From the NCBI GenBank assembly GCA_945902075.1, contig CAMDMA010000032.1:1-42917 (forward strand): a DNA stretch of 42,917 nucleotides. The letters are read 5' to 3'. Both the position numbers and the translations under genes were made by a program. Positions 36,116 through 42,917 of this stretch are shown here, piece after piece; positions within the stretch are counted from its first letter, which is position 1, and every line of letters starts with the position of its first letter. This DNA is from Candidatus Kuenenia stuttgartensis (GTDB lineage Bacteria; Planctomycetota; Phycisphaerae; Phycisphaerales; SM1A02). Below the pieces are notes generated by a model. The model ran no database searches and was not told the origin of the DNA. It was given only the letters and a program-made list of their open reading frames with translations.

Positions 36116-37608
36116 CGTGACCCTCGTTTCGAGAACCACTCGCGGAAACTCTCACCTGTCGCAACGCCGAGATCGCGCGACTGCGTCCAGCCAGCGCCCG
36201 GGCCGGGCACGCGCGTCAGCCACGCGCGTTCGTCGCGAGAGTCCTTTTGCCCGAGCATGCGAGCATGCAGTCGCACCGCACCGATCGCCATGCGGAAGAG
36301 CGTGGGGCGTTCTGCAAGCCAGCGCCAAAGCGCGAGCGTTGCGCCCTCAGACTTCGGCGAAAGCCCACGCTCGCGCAGCCGCGTGCGATCATGCAAGAGA
36401 AACTTCGGGATATCGATCTTGACCGGGCACGCTTCATAGCACGCGCCGCAGAGCGAACTCGCGCGCGGGAGATCGGGATAGTTTGCGAGGCCGGCACCAC
36501 TTTGGGAAGCGTTCGCGCCACCCTGCGCGCGTTCGAGCTCAGGTGTGAGCACGGCGCCAATTGGACCGGCGTACATCGAGCCGTACGAATGGCCGCCGAC
36601 CTTGCGGTACACCGGACACGCGTTGAGGCACGCGCCGCAGCGGATGCAGCGGAGGAGATCGCGTTTTTCGCTTGCGAGCACACCCACCCGCCCAGCGTCG
36701 ACGAGCACAAAGTGAAGTTCCTTCGGCCCGCCATGCTCGCCCGCGCGACGCGGTCCGCAGACGAAACTCGTGTAGATCGTGAGCGGCTGCGCCGTGCCGC
36801 TGCGCGCAAGCAGCTTGAGGAAGGGTGCCAAGTCGCGCGCGCCACGAATGAGTTTCTCGATCCCGACGAACACGATATGAACTGGTGGGCCGCCGACCGA
36901 GAGATCGAAGTTGCCCTCGTTTGTGCAGATGACGGCGGAGCCTTCATCTGCGAGCAGAAAGTTCGCACCCGAGACGCCAATGTCGGCGGCGCGGTAAAGG
37001 CCGCGCATGTGCGCGCGCGCAATCATCGTGAGTTCGGTCGGATCTTCGGTGTAGCGCGCGCCGAGTTCGCGCACGAAACTTTTCGCCGTCGCCACGCGGT
37101 CTTTATGGATCATCGGCGTGACGATGTGCGACGGTGCGTCGCCGTCGATCTGGAGGATGAACTCGCCGAGATCGGTCTCGAGCGTCTTGATGCCGGCCGC
37201 CTCGAACGCCGGAAGCAGGCCGATCTCCTCGGTGACCATCGACTTGCTCTTCACGCACGACTGTGCTCGACCGTGGGCTTGGTGCGCGCGCGCGATCGAG
37301 AGTGCGATGTCGCACGCCTCGCGGCCGGTGGTCGCGGCATGGACGGTCGCGCCGGATTTCTCGGCGTTTGCGATGAAGCGTTCGAGCAGTTCGTCGAGGT
37401 GGTCGAGCGCGTACTGCTTCGTGTCGCGGGCGACGGTGCGGAGCGCGTCGTACTCGGCGCCGAAGTCGCGGTCGAAGATGCCGCCGCGCTGGGTGTCCTT
37501 GAGGTGCGTCGCGTTGCCGACGAACTGCTGGAGCTTGAGATCGCGCACAGCCTCGCGCGCGCGCGGCTTCATGTCGAAGGGAAGTGCGGGGGCGATGAGC
37601 GGGTTCAT
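36112..37608 (-). CDS. lutB: Iron-sulfur LUD-domain protein, LutB type
   Basis: Ferredoxin-like electron carrier and LUD-domain subunit of the lactate utilisation complex, 498 residues. The N-terminal LUD domain (about 70-300) includes GVSGANFLLADEGSAVICTNEGN. Cys321, 324, 327 and 331 (CIRCGACLNACP) form one 4Fe-4S site, and Cys387, 390 and 394 (CGACYEACP) part of a second. It overlaps lutA and lutC by 4 bp on either side, so the three products should be made in matched amounts. Confidence 0.94.
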   Translation of the reverse strand: MNPLIAPALPFDMKPRAREAVRDLKLQQFVGNATHLKDTQRGGIFDRDFGAEYDALRTVARDTKQYALDHLDELLERFIANAEKSGATVHAATTGREACDIALSIARAHQAHGRAQSCVKSKSMVTEEIGLLPAFEAAGIKTLETDLGEFILQIDGDAPSHIVTPMIHKDRVATAKSFVRELGARYTEDPTELTMIARAHMRGLYRAADIGVSGANFLLADEGSAVICTNEGNFDLSVGGPPVHIVFVGIEKLIRGARDLAPFLKLLARSGTAQPLTIYTSFVCGPRRAGEHGGPKELHFVLVDAGRVGVLASEKRDLLRCIRCGACLNACPVYRKVGGHSYGSMYAGPIGAVLTPELERAQGGANASQSGAGLANYPDLPRASSLCGACYEACPVKIDIPKFLLHDRTRLRERGLSPKSEGATLALWRWLAERPTLFRMAIGAVRLHARMLGQKDSRDERAWLTRVPGPGAGWTQSRDLGVATGESFREWFSKRGSR

Positions 37609-38441
37609 GCTTTTCCCCCATTCGGGGCCCCGTGCTTTTCCCCATTCGGGGCCCCGTGCTTTCCCCCATTCGGGGCCCCTGACTCCTGTACCTCCATGAG
37701 GCCGAGTGATTCCGCGAGCGCTTCCGCGGGCGAGATCACGCGCAGCGCGACGCCCTTTCGGTGTGCAAGGCCAGCGAGGTGCGCGGCGCAGCCCGTGTCG
37801 CTTGCGACGAGTGTGGTCGCGCCGGTCGACGCGACGTGTGCGAGTTTCTCTTCGCCAAGCGCAGTCGAGACCTCAGGGAACTGTGTGCTGAACATGCCGC
37901 CGAAGCCGCAGCACTGCGTCATGTCAGGAAGCTCGCGGACATCGCCGCCACATGCCGACCGCAAGAACGGCTCGGTGCAGCCGTGGCGGTGGATGCCGCG
38001 GAGGTGGCAGGCGTCGTGGCAGGTGAGCGGCGCAGTGGACGCGCGCGGACTTGACTTTGCGCGAAGCGTCGCCGGGTCGATGCCGAGTTTCGTTTCGAGG
38101 AACTCGATGAGTTCGAAGGTCTTCGCGGCAAGCGCGTCGACCGCCGCACGATCGCGCGAGCCGTCGGCGAAAAGCCCCGCGTACTTCTCGCGCACGACCG
38201 AGCAGCAAGAGCCGGACGGCGTGACAACCGCGTCATAGGGAGCGAAGACCTCGGTCATCCGTCGCGCAAGCAGGGCGGCGTCGCCGGGAAGGCCGTTCGA
38301 GAGCATCGGCTGGCCGCAACAGGTCTGCGCTGTGGGCAGCTCGACGGTGACGCCGCAGTGCTCAAGAACAAGCACCGTGGCCTTCAAGGCGCGCGGCGCG
38401 AGTGCTTCGGCAAGACAGGTTGTGAAGAGCGCGACGCGCAT
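37605..38441 (-). CDS. lutA: CCG-domain Fe-S oxidoreductase, LutA type
   Basis: Cysteine-rich CCG protein of 278 residues, first gene of the lutABC-type operon. The two CCG motifs are CCGQPMLSNG and CCGFGGMFS; other cysteines are in SGSCCS, CHDACHLRG and TGCAAHL. It resembles LutA and the cysteine-rich part of glycolate oxidase GlcF. The C-terminus is an unusual repeat, HGAPNGGK three times, from a 24-bp DNA repeat that runs up to the lutB start. The ATG has a TACAGT box 7 nt upstream and no strong Shine-Dalgarno. Confidence 0.93.
   Translation of the reverse strand: MRVALFTTCLAEALAPRALKATVLVLEHCGVTVELPTAQTCCGQPMLSNGLPGDAALLARRMTEVFAPYDAVVTPSGSCCSVVREKYAGLFADGSRDRAAVDALAAKTFELIEFLETKLGIDPATLRAKSSPRASTAPLTCHDACHLRGIHRHGCTEPFLRSACGGDVRELPDMTQCCGFGGMFSTQFPEVSTALGEEKLAHVASTGATTLVASDTGCAAHLAGLAHRKGVALRVISPAEALAESLGLMEVQESGAPNGGKHGAPNGEKHGAPNGGKA
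37608..37679. repeat. 24-bp tandem repeat at the lutA-lutB junction
   Basis: Three near-identical 24-bp units (37608-37631, 37632-37655, 37656-37679) encode the GAPNG(G/E)K tail of LutA. Each contains GGGGCCCC and a CCCC-ATTC-GGGG inverted repeat, so several hairpins could form in the mRNA right before the lutB start codon. Confidence 0.9.
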
Positions 38442-38448
38442 CCTGAGG

Positions 38449-38454
38449 ACTGTA
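38449..38454 (-). promoter_or_regulatory. Putative -10 box of lutABC (leaderless)
   Basis: TACAGT on the minus strand ends 7 nt before the lutA ATG at 38441. It implies a promoter for lutABC separate from the RCC1-like gene upstream. Confidence 0.45.
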
Positions 38455-38460
38455 CTGCAG

Positions 38461-38482
38461 GAAACAGGTGCCGGGCACTTTC
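38461..38482. repeat. Small inverted repeat, REP-like
   Basis: GAAA and TTTC flank a GTGCC-G-GGCAC palindrome in the 45-bp gap between the RCC1-like gene and lutA. The CAGGTGCCGGGCAC wording resembles short extragenic palindromes I recall from several bacterial genomes. It could also serve as a terminator stem for the RCC1-like gene. Confidence 0.4.
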
Positions 38483-38486
38483 AGGC

Positions 38487-40280
38487 TCAGTACGCGCCCC
38501 AGTTGCCGAGGAAGATCGAGAGGTCCGCGCCGCCGATCACGCCGTCGCCGTTGAGGTCGCCGAGTGGGGGATTGATGACGCCCCAGATCGAGAGCAGCAC
38601 CGCGAGATCCGCGCCGCCGACCGTGCCGTCGAGGTCGAAGTCTCCGCGCGCGACCTCGCAGTCGTCGAGCACGCCGTCGGCATCTTTGTCTTGCGCGCCG
38701 GTTGCGATTTCGCACGAGTCGAGCACGCCGTTCGCGTTGCAGTCGGCACTTCCCGCGTTGAGTTCGCAGCCGTCAAGCGCGCCGTTCTGGTTGCAATCAA
38801 GCGCTGGGTTCGCGGCGATCTCGCAGACATCGAGCGCGATGTCGGCGTCGCAATCCTTTGACGGGTCGAGCAGGATCTCGTAGGTATCGGGGATCGAGTT
38901 GCCGTTGCAGTCGCCCTGGCACGCATCGGGGATGCCGTTCGCGTCGACATCGGTCGCTGCACCTGAGGCGATGTCGCAGGAATCGATCTTGCCGTTGGCG
39001 TTGCAGTCGAGGGCGGTGCCTTGTGCGAGTTCGTACGCATCGGGCAGGCCGTTCGTGTTGCAGTCGAGTTCGCACGAATCGGGGCGGCCGTTGGCGTTGA
39101 TGTCGGCAGCTGTACCTGAGGCGATGTCGCAGGAATCGAGCACGCTGTTGCCGTTACAGTCGGTGAAGACGTTGATCTCGCAGCCGTCGTCGGTGCCGTT
39201 GTTGTTGCAATCGACGAACACCCTGTCGTAGCACAGCGAGATTTCGCAGAGGCCGTCGGTGCATTGGCTTGCGCTCACGAGTGGTGACGCTTCAAGCCGC
39301 ACGTTGAGCGTGCCGTCTGCGATGAGTGCCGTGAGTTGCTTGAGGGGAATGGTGACGGTCGCGGTGTCGGGCGCGGTGGGGCAGTCGTTTGCGCCATTCA
39401 CGAACAGGAGATTCGGCTGCAGTGCTCCGTCGAGCTTGAGGCTGAGGTACTCGCTCGCGAGGTTGAGATCCGCGCGCACGCGGATGGTGAGCGTCGCACT
39501 CGCCGCAGCTGCGGGAAGATTCGTGAACGCGAACTCGTGTGGCGTACCGGCGCCGATCGCGCCGAGGTTGCCGGAGTTGCGCGAGATGCTGGGCGTGGTG
39601 CAGAGTTTGACGACGGTGTGGTCTCCGCCCGCCGCGATCGCGGAGACTGGCCCGAGGTCCGCGGGGGTGTTGCACTGGCCGTAGTTGTTCCGTCCCCAGC
39701 AGGCGACTGTTCCGTCGTTCTTCAAGGCGACGGTGTGGAAGAAGCCCGCTGCGATCGCGGTGACGGTGCCGAGGTTCGCGGGGGTGTTGCACTGGCCGTA
39801 GTTGTTCCGTCCCCAGCAGGCGACTGTTCCGTCTTGCTTGAGGGCGACGGTGTGGAAGTAGCCCGCCGCGATCGCGGTGACTGGCCCGAGGTTCGCGGGG
39901 GTGCTGCACTGGCCGTAGTCGTTCCGTCCCCAGCAGGCGACTGTTCCGTCTTGCTTGAGGGCGACGGTGTGGTCTCCGCCCGCCGCGATCGCGGAGACTG
40001 TGCCGAGGTTCGCGGGGGTGTTGCACTGGCCGTCGTCGTTGTGTCCCCAGCAGGCGACTGTTCCGTCTTGCTTCAAGGCGACGGTGTGGTAGTAGCCCGC
40101 TGCGACTTTCACGATGTTGTTCGAGAGGTTGTCGATGTTGCTGAAGCCTGTGATGCCCCAACCGGCGACGCCTTGAGCCTGCGCCTCGCGCGGACCGAAG
40201 CACGCCGCGATCGCGACCACCGCCACCACGAACGCCGACCACATCGAACCAAGCTTCGCGATTGAACTTCGCTTTGTCAT
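38487..40280 (-). CDS. Secreted RCC1-repeat protein with calcium repeats and dockerin-like tail (paralog A)
   Basis: Exported protein of 597 residues, function unknown. In order: a signal peptide ending AQA at about residue 36; four 39-residue RCC1-like repeats (55-210, pattern AAG-xx-HTVALKxDGTVACWGxNxxGQC) and a partial fifth; a beta-rich module (about 225-330); a run of DCNxNGxxDxCE calcium-binding repeats (about 335-535); and a dockerin-like pair of EF loops (DLDGTVGGAD and DLNGDGVIGGAD) ending WGAY. The start has GAGGAG about 7 nt upstream. The neighbour at 40456-42366 is a close paralog with one more RCC1 unit. Probable surface or matrix protein; ligand unknown. Confidence 0.92.
   Translation of the reverse strand: MTKRSSIAKLGSMWSAFVVAVVAIAACFGPREAQAQGVAGWGITGFSNIDNLSNNIVKVAAGYYHTVALKQDGTVACWGHNDDGQCNTPANLGTVSAIAAGGDHTVALKQDGTVACWGRNDYGQCSTPANLGPVTAIAAGYFHTVALKQDGTVACWGRNNYGQCNTPANLGTVTAIAAGFFHTVALKNDGTVACWGRNNYGQCNTPADLGPVSAIAAGGDHTVVKLCTTPSISRNSGNLGAIGAGTPHEFAFTNLPAAAASATLTIRVRADLNLASEYLSLKLDGALQPNLLFVNGANDCPTAPDTATVTIPLKQLTALIADGTLNVRLEASPLVSASQCTDGLCEISLCYDRVFVDCNNNGTDDGCEINVFTDCNGNSVLDSCDIASGTAADINANGRPDSCELDCNTNGLPDAYELAQGTALDCNANGKIDSCDIASGAATDVDANGIPDACQGDCNGNSIPDTYEILLDPSKDCDADIALDVCEIAANPALDCNQNGALDGCELNAGSADCNANGVLDSCEIATGAQDKDADGVLDDCEVARGDFDLDGTVGGADLAVLLSIWGVINPPLGDLNGDGVIGGADLSIFLGNWGAY
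39651..40118. repeat. 117-bp tandem repeats (four units), RCC1-like
   Basis: Four 117-bp units encode 39 residues each of an RCC1-like blade, within paralog A. Units are very similar in DNA, varying mainly at the codons around the HTVALK and CWG motifs. Confidence 0.85.
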
Positions 40281-40455
40281 CGTGCAACTCCTCAGATCGA
40301 ACCTAATCGAACACTGGCGAACCTTCCGCGATTTCAACGCTCGCGAAAGTCTCGCCGATGCGTTCACGATTTGCTTCGCGGAATGGCAAACAGTTTTGAA
40401 ATCGTCAGTGTTTCGCACCCGAGAATCGGCTCCCCACAGTGCGCGTACCCGTGGA

Positions 40456-42366
40456 TCAGTACGCGCCCCAGTTGCCGAGGAAGATCGAGAGATCGGCACC
40501 ACTGATGATGCCGTCGCCGTTGAGGTCGCCGAGTGGTGGATTGATGACGCCCCAAATGGAGAGCAGTACCGCGAGGTCGGCGCCGCCGACGGTGCCATCG
40601 AGGTCAAAGTCGCCGCGCGCGAACTCGCAGTCGTCGAGCACGCCGTCGGCATCTTTGTCTTGCGCGCCGGTTGCGATCTCGCACGAGTCGAGCACGCCGT
40701 TCGCGTTGCAGTCGGCGCTTCCCGCGTTGAGTTCGCAGCCGTCAAGCGCGCCGTTCTGGTTGCAATCAAGCGCTGGGTTCGCGGCGATCTCGCAGACATC
40801 AAGCGCGATGTCCATGTCGCAATCCTTGGAAGGATCGAGCAGGATCTCGTAGGTGTCGGGGATCGAGTTGCCGTTGCAGTCGCCTTGGCACGCATCGGGA
40901 ATGCCGTTCGTGTCGATGTCGGTCGCGGTACCCGACGCGATGTCGCAGGAGTCAATCTTGCCGTTCGCGTTGCAGTCGGGCGCTGTGCCTTGCGCGAGTT
41001 CGTACGAATCGGGCAGGCCGTTCGTGTTGCAGTCGTACTCGCAGCTGTCGGGGCGGCCGTTGGCGTTGATGTCGGTAGCGGTACCCGAAGCGATGTCGCA
41101 CGAATCGAGCACGCTGTTGCCGTTACAGTCGGTGACCGCGTTGATCTCGCAGCCGTCGTCGGTGCCGTTGTTGTTGCAATCGACGGGCACCGTGTCGTAG
41201 CGCAGCGAGATCTCGCAGAGGCCGTCGGCACACTGGCTTGCGCCGACAAGCGGTGACGCCTCGAGCCGCACGGTGAGTGTGCCGTCTGCGACGAGTGCCG
41301 TGAGTTGCTTGAGGGGAATGGTGACGGTCGCGGTGTCGGGCGCGGCGGGGCAGTCGTTTGCGCCGTTCACGAACAGAAGATTCGGCTGCGTGGTTCCGTC
41401 GAGTTTGAGGCTGAGGTATTCACTCGCAAGGTTGAGATCCGCGCGCACGCGGATGGTGAGCGTCGCACTGGCCGCTGCTGCGGGGAGATTGGTGAACGCG
41501 AATTCGCGCGGGGTTCCGGCGCCGATCGCGCCGAGGTTGCCGGAGCCACGCGAGATGTTGGGCGTGGTGCAGATCTTGGCGACGGTGTGGTAGAAGCCCG
41601 CCGAGATCGCGGTGACTGGCCCGAGGTTCGGAGGCGTGTTGCACTGGCCGTAGTCGTTGTTTCCCCAGCAGGCGACGGTGCCGTCGTTCTTCAAGGCGAC
41701 GGTGTGCTCGCCGCCCGCTGCAATCGCGGTGACTGGCCCGAGGTTCGCAGGCGTGTTGCACTGGCCGAAGTTGTTGTATCCCCAGCAGGCGACGGTGCCG
41801 TCGTTCTTCAAGGCGACGGTGTGCACGCCGCCCGCCGCGATCGCGGTGACTGGCCCGAGGTTCGGAGGCGTGTTGCACTGGCCGGAGTAGTTGTATCCCC
41901 AGCAGGCGACGGTGCCGTCGTTCTTCAAGGCGACGGTGTGCTCGCCGCCCGCTGCAATCGCGGTGACTGTGCCGAGGTTCGGAGGCGTGTTGCACTGGCC
42001 GAAGTAGTTGTATCCCCAGCAGGCGACGGTGCCGTCGTTCTTCAAGGCGACGGTGTGGTAGTAGCCCGCCGCGATCGCGGTGACTGGCCCGAGGTTCGCA
42101 GGCGTGTTGCACTGGCCGGAGTCGTTGTATCCCCAGCAGGCGACGGTGCCGTCGTTTTTCAAGGCGACGGTGTGGTAGAGGCCCGCTGCGACCTTCACGA
42201 TGTTGTTCGAGAGGTCGTCGATGTTGCTGAAGCCAGTAAGGCCCCAGCCTGCGACGCCTTGCGCCTGCGCGTCGCGCGGACCGAAGCACGCCGCGATCGC
42301 GACCACCGCCACCACGAACGCCGACCACATCGAACCATGCTTTGCGATTGAACTTCGCTTTGCCAT
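40456..42366 (-). CDS. Secreted RCC1-repeat protein with calcium repeats and dockerin-like tail (paralog B)
   Basis: Exported protein of 636 residues and a close paralog of the next gene downstream. The domain order is the same: signal peptide (cut after AQA, about residue 36), five RCC1-like 39-residue repeats (55-249) and a partial sixth, beta-rich module, DCNxNG calcium repeats, and a dockerin-like tail ending WGAY. The 39-residue size difference from paralog A equals exactly one RCC1 unit. The ribosome-site region (GAGGAG and flanks) is identical to that of paralog A, so the duplication included it. The 175 bp between the two genes hold no gene. Function unknown. Confidence 0.92.
   Translation of the reverse strand: MAKRSSIAKHGSMWSAFVVAVVAIAACFGPRDAQAQGVAGWGLTGFSNIDDLSNNIVKVAAGLYHTVALKNDGTVACWGYNDSGQCNTPANLGPVTAIAAGYYHTVALKNDGTVACWGYNYFGQCNTPPNLGTVTAIAAGGEHTVALKNDGTVACWGYNYSGQCNTPPNLGPVTAIAAGGVHTVALKNDGTVACWGYNNFGQCNTPANLGPVTAIAAGGEHTVALKNDGTVACWGNNDYGQCNTPPNLGPVTAISAGFYHTVAKICTTPNISRGSGNLGAIGAGTPREFAFTNLPAAAASATLTIRVRADLNLASEYLSLKLDGTTQPNLLFVNGANDCPAAPDTATVTIPLKQLTALVADGTLTVRLEASPLVGASQCADGLCEISLRYDTVPVDCNNNGTDDGCEINAVTDCNGNSVLDSCDIASGTATDINANGRPDSCEYDCNTNGLPDSYELAQGTAPDCNANGKIDSCDIASGTATDIDTNGIPDACQGDCNGNSIPDTYEILLDPSKDCDMDIALDVCEIAANPALDCNQNGALDGCELNAGSADCNANGVLDSCEIATGAQDKDADGVLDDCEFARGDFDLDGTVGGADLAVLLSIWGVINPPLGDLNGDGIISGADLSIFLGNWGAY
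41620..42204. repeat. 117-bp tandem repeats (five units), RCC1-like
   Basis: Five 117-bp units within paralog B, homologous to the four-unit array at 39651-40118. KNDG is found in all five units here, whereas three of the four units of paralog A have KQDG. Confidence 0.85.
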
Positions 42367-42503
42367 CGTGCAACTCCTCAGATCGAACACGGACGAACCT
42401 TCGCCGATTTCTACTATGCTCGAATTCGCGCCGAAACCTCGGGCTCACGAACCGAGATTTGTGAAAATGCCTCGCGAATCCAGTTTCAAGCCGTCGGGCG
42501 GCG

Positions 42504-42917
42504 TCACACCCCCGACGCAGCACGCAGCACCGCGTCCGCGAACAGCGGGGCGGTTGCAGCGACGACGGCAGCCACCGCAACCGCCGCCGAAAGCAGCATC
42601 ACGGCCTCGACCGTGAGAAACGCAGCCACACGCGCGCGGCTCGCGCCAAGTCGCTTCATCAGTGCGAGTTCATCGGCGCGCAGGCGAATCGAAAGCGCGA
42701 ACGCCGTGGCCACCACCAGCGCGACAAGCGCGGTCGTCGCCAGCGCCACCGCGCCCAGCACGCGACCGACACCGAAGATCCGATCCAGCACGCGCTCGAC
42801 GAAGAGATCGGGCCGCACGAGCTGCAGCGTTTCGTCCTTCCCCGTGAAGCGACCGAGCAAGATCGCCTGCGCCTTCGCGTCGCGCGGAAACACCAGCGCC
42901 GCATCGATCGGAAACGC
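42504..42917 (-). CDS. FtsX-like ABC permease, C-terminal part (cut by window edge)
   Basis: The gene is open at the right edge, so only the last 137 residues are visible. They hold an extracytoplasmic end followed by two hydrophobic segments around the loop LRADELALMKRLGASRARVAAFLTVEA (described in parts: RADELALMKRLGAS, then RVAAFLTVEA), typical of the cytoplasmic coupling loop of FtsX/MacB/LolC permeases. The internal GTG at 42893 is not the start. A LolD/MacB-type ATPase is encoded at 25583-26347, but linkage is not shown. Confidence 0.82.
   Translation of the reverse strand, partial: AFPIDAALVFPRDAKAQAILLGRFTGKDETLQLVRPDLFVERVLDRIFGVGRVLGAVALATTALVALVVATAFALSIRLRADELALMKRLGASRARVAAFLTVEAVMLLSAAVAVAAVVAATAPLFADAVLRAASGV

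Noticed and set aside
36247-38238. Open frame of 663 codons on the + strand, antisense to lutA and lutB
   Set aside because: It mirrors strongly supported genes and has no domain, ribosome site or plausible composition. Long antisense frames are expected in GC-rich DNA.
40281-41249. Upstream in-frame extension of RCC1 paralog A through the 3' half of paralog B
   Set aside because: The extension reads paralog B out of frame and stays open only because of the repetitive GAC/TGC/AAC codons. The start at 40280 has a signal peptide and a ribosome site.
39608-42204. Regularly spaced repeats that could suggest a CRISPR array
   Set aside because: The 117-bp units are contiguous, in frame and encode RCC1-like repeats; there are no unique spacers.

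Overview
The window is a compact, GC-rich bacterial chromosome segment, most likely from a planctomycete close to the Phycisphaerales. This placement rests on family knowledge and no database search was run. The clues are three secreted proteins ending in dockerin-like D-x-D/N-x-D/N-G tails (two of them with DCNxNG calcium-binding repeats), a YdjY-domain lipoprotein, a zinc-ribbon membrane protein with a CGYDLRG motif, and a split ResB/CcsA pair. I count 33 protein genes and no rRNA, tRNA, CRISPR array or recognisable insertion sequence. Convergent genes nearly touch or overlap, and several neighbours on one strand share 4 bp.

Layout. 95-2413: divergent CoA-transferase B subunit and ALDH7 dehydrogenase. 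2419-3885: hypothetical gene and exported cyclophilin. 4064-8346: System II cytochrome c biogenesis pair (ResB, CcsA). 8419-9723: enolase. 9766-11553: fused two-domain ABC permease. 11606-13189: secreted subtilase-like protein. 13347-15042: motA-motB. 15301-18635: 2-hydroxyacid dehydrogenase convergent with recQ. 18761-21401: DUF885 protein, ACT protein and CDGSH iron-sulfur protein. 21434-23853: second cyclophilin and tandem PTPS-like protein. 24118-26347: ABC ATPase, ruvC and ydjY in one overlapping operon. 26396-27955: trpE. 27967-28992: zinc-ribbon membrane protein. 29299-31626: S41 protease, followed by a strong terminator. 31876-35462: pdhA-pdhB-pdhC. 35468-38441: lutABC-type operon. 38487-42366: two tandem RCC1-like paralogs. 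42504 to the edge: 3' part of an FtsX-like permease gene.

Central metabolism dominates: enolase, pyruvate dehydrogenase E1/E2, lactate oxidation, cytochrome c maturation, tryptophan synthesis and CoA transfer. Envelope proteins are also well represented.

No obviously new defence or mobile system is visible. The most interesting patterns are: (1) a TAnnnT box 6-9 nt before the start codon of at least eight genes without Shine-Dalgarno sequences, suggesting leaderless mRNAs; (2) many short tandem repeats whose unit is a multiple of 3, inside or at the ends of genes; (3) two RCC1-like paralogs differing by exactly one 117-bp unit; (4) a RecQ zinc module expanded by a Cys-containing repeat; (5) a near-perfect 26-bp palindrome just upstream of recQ.
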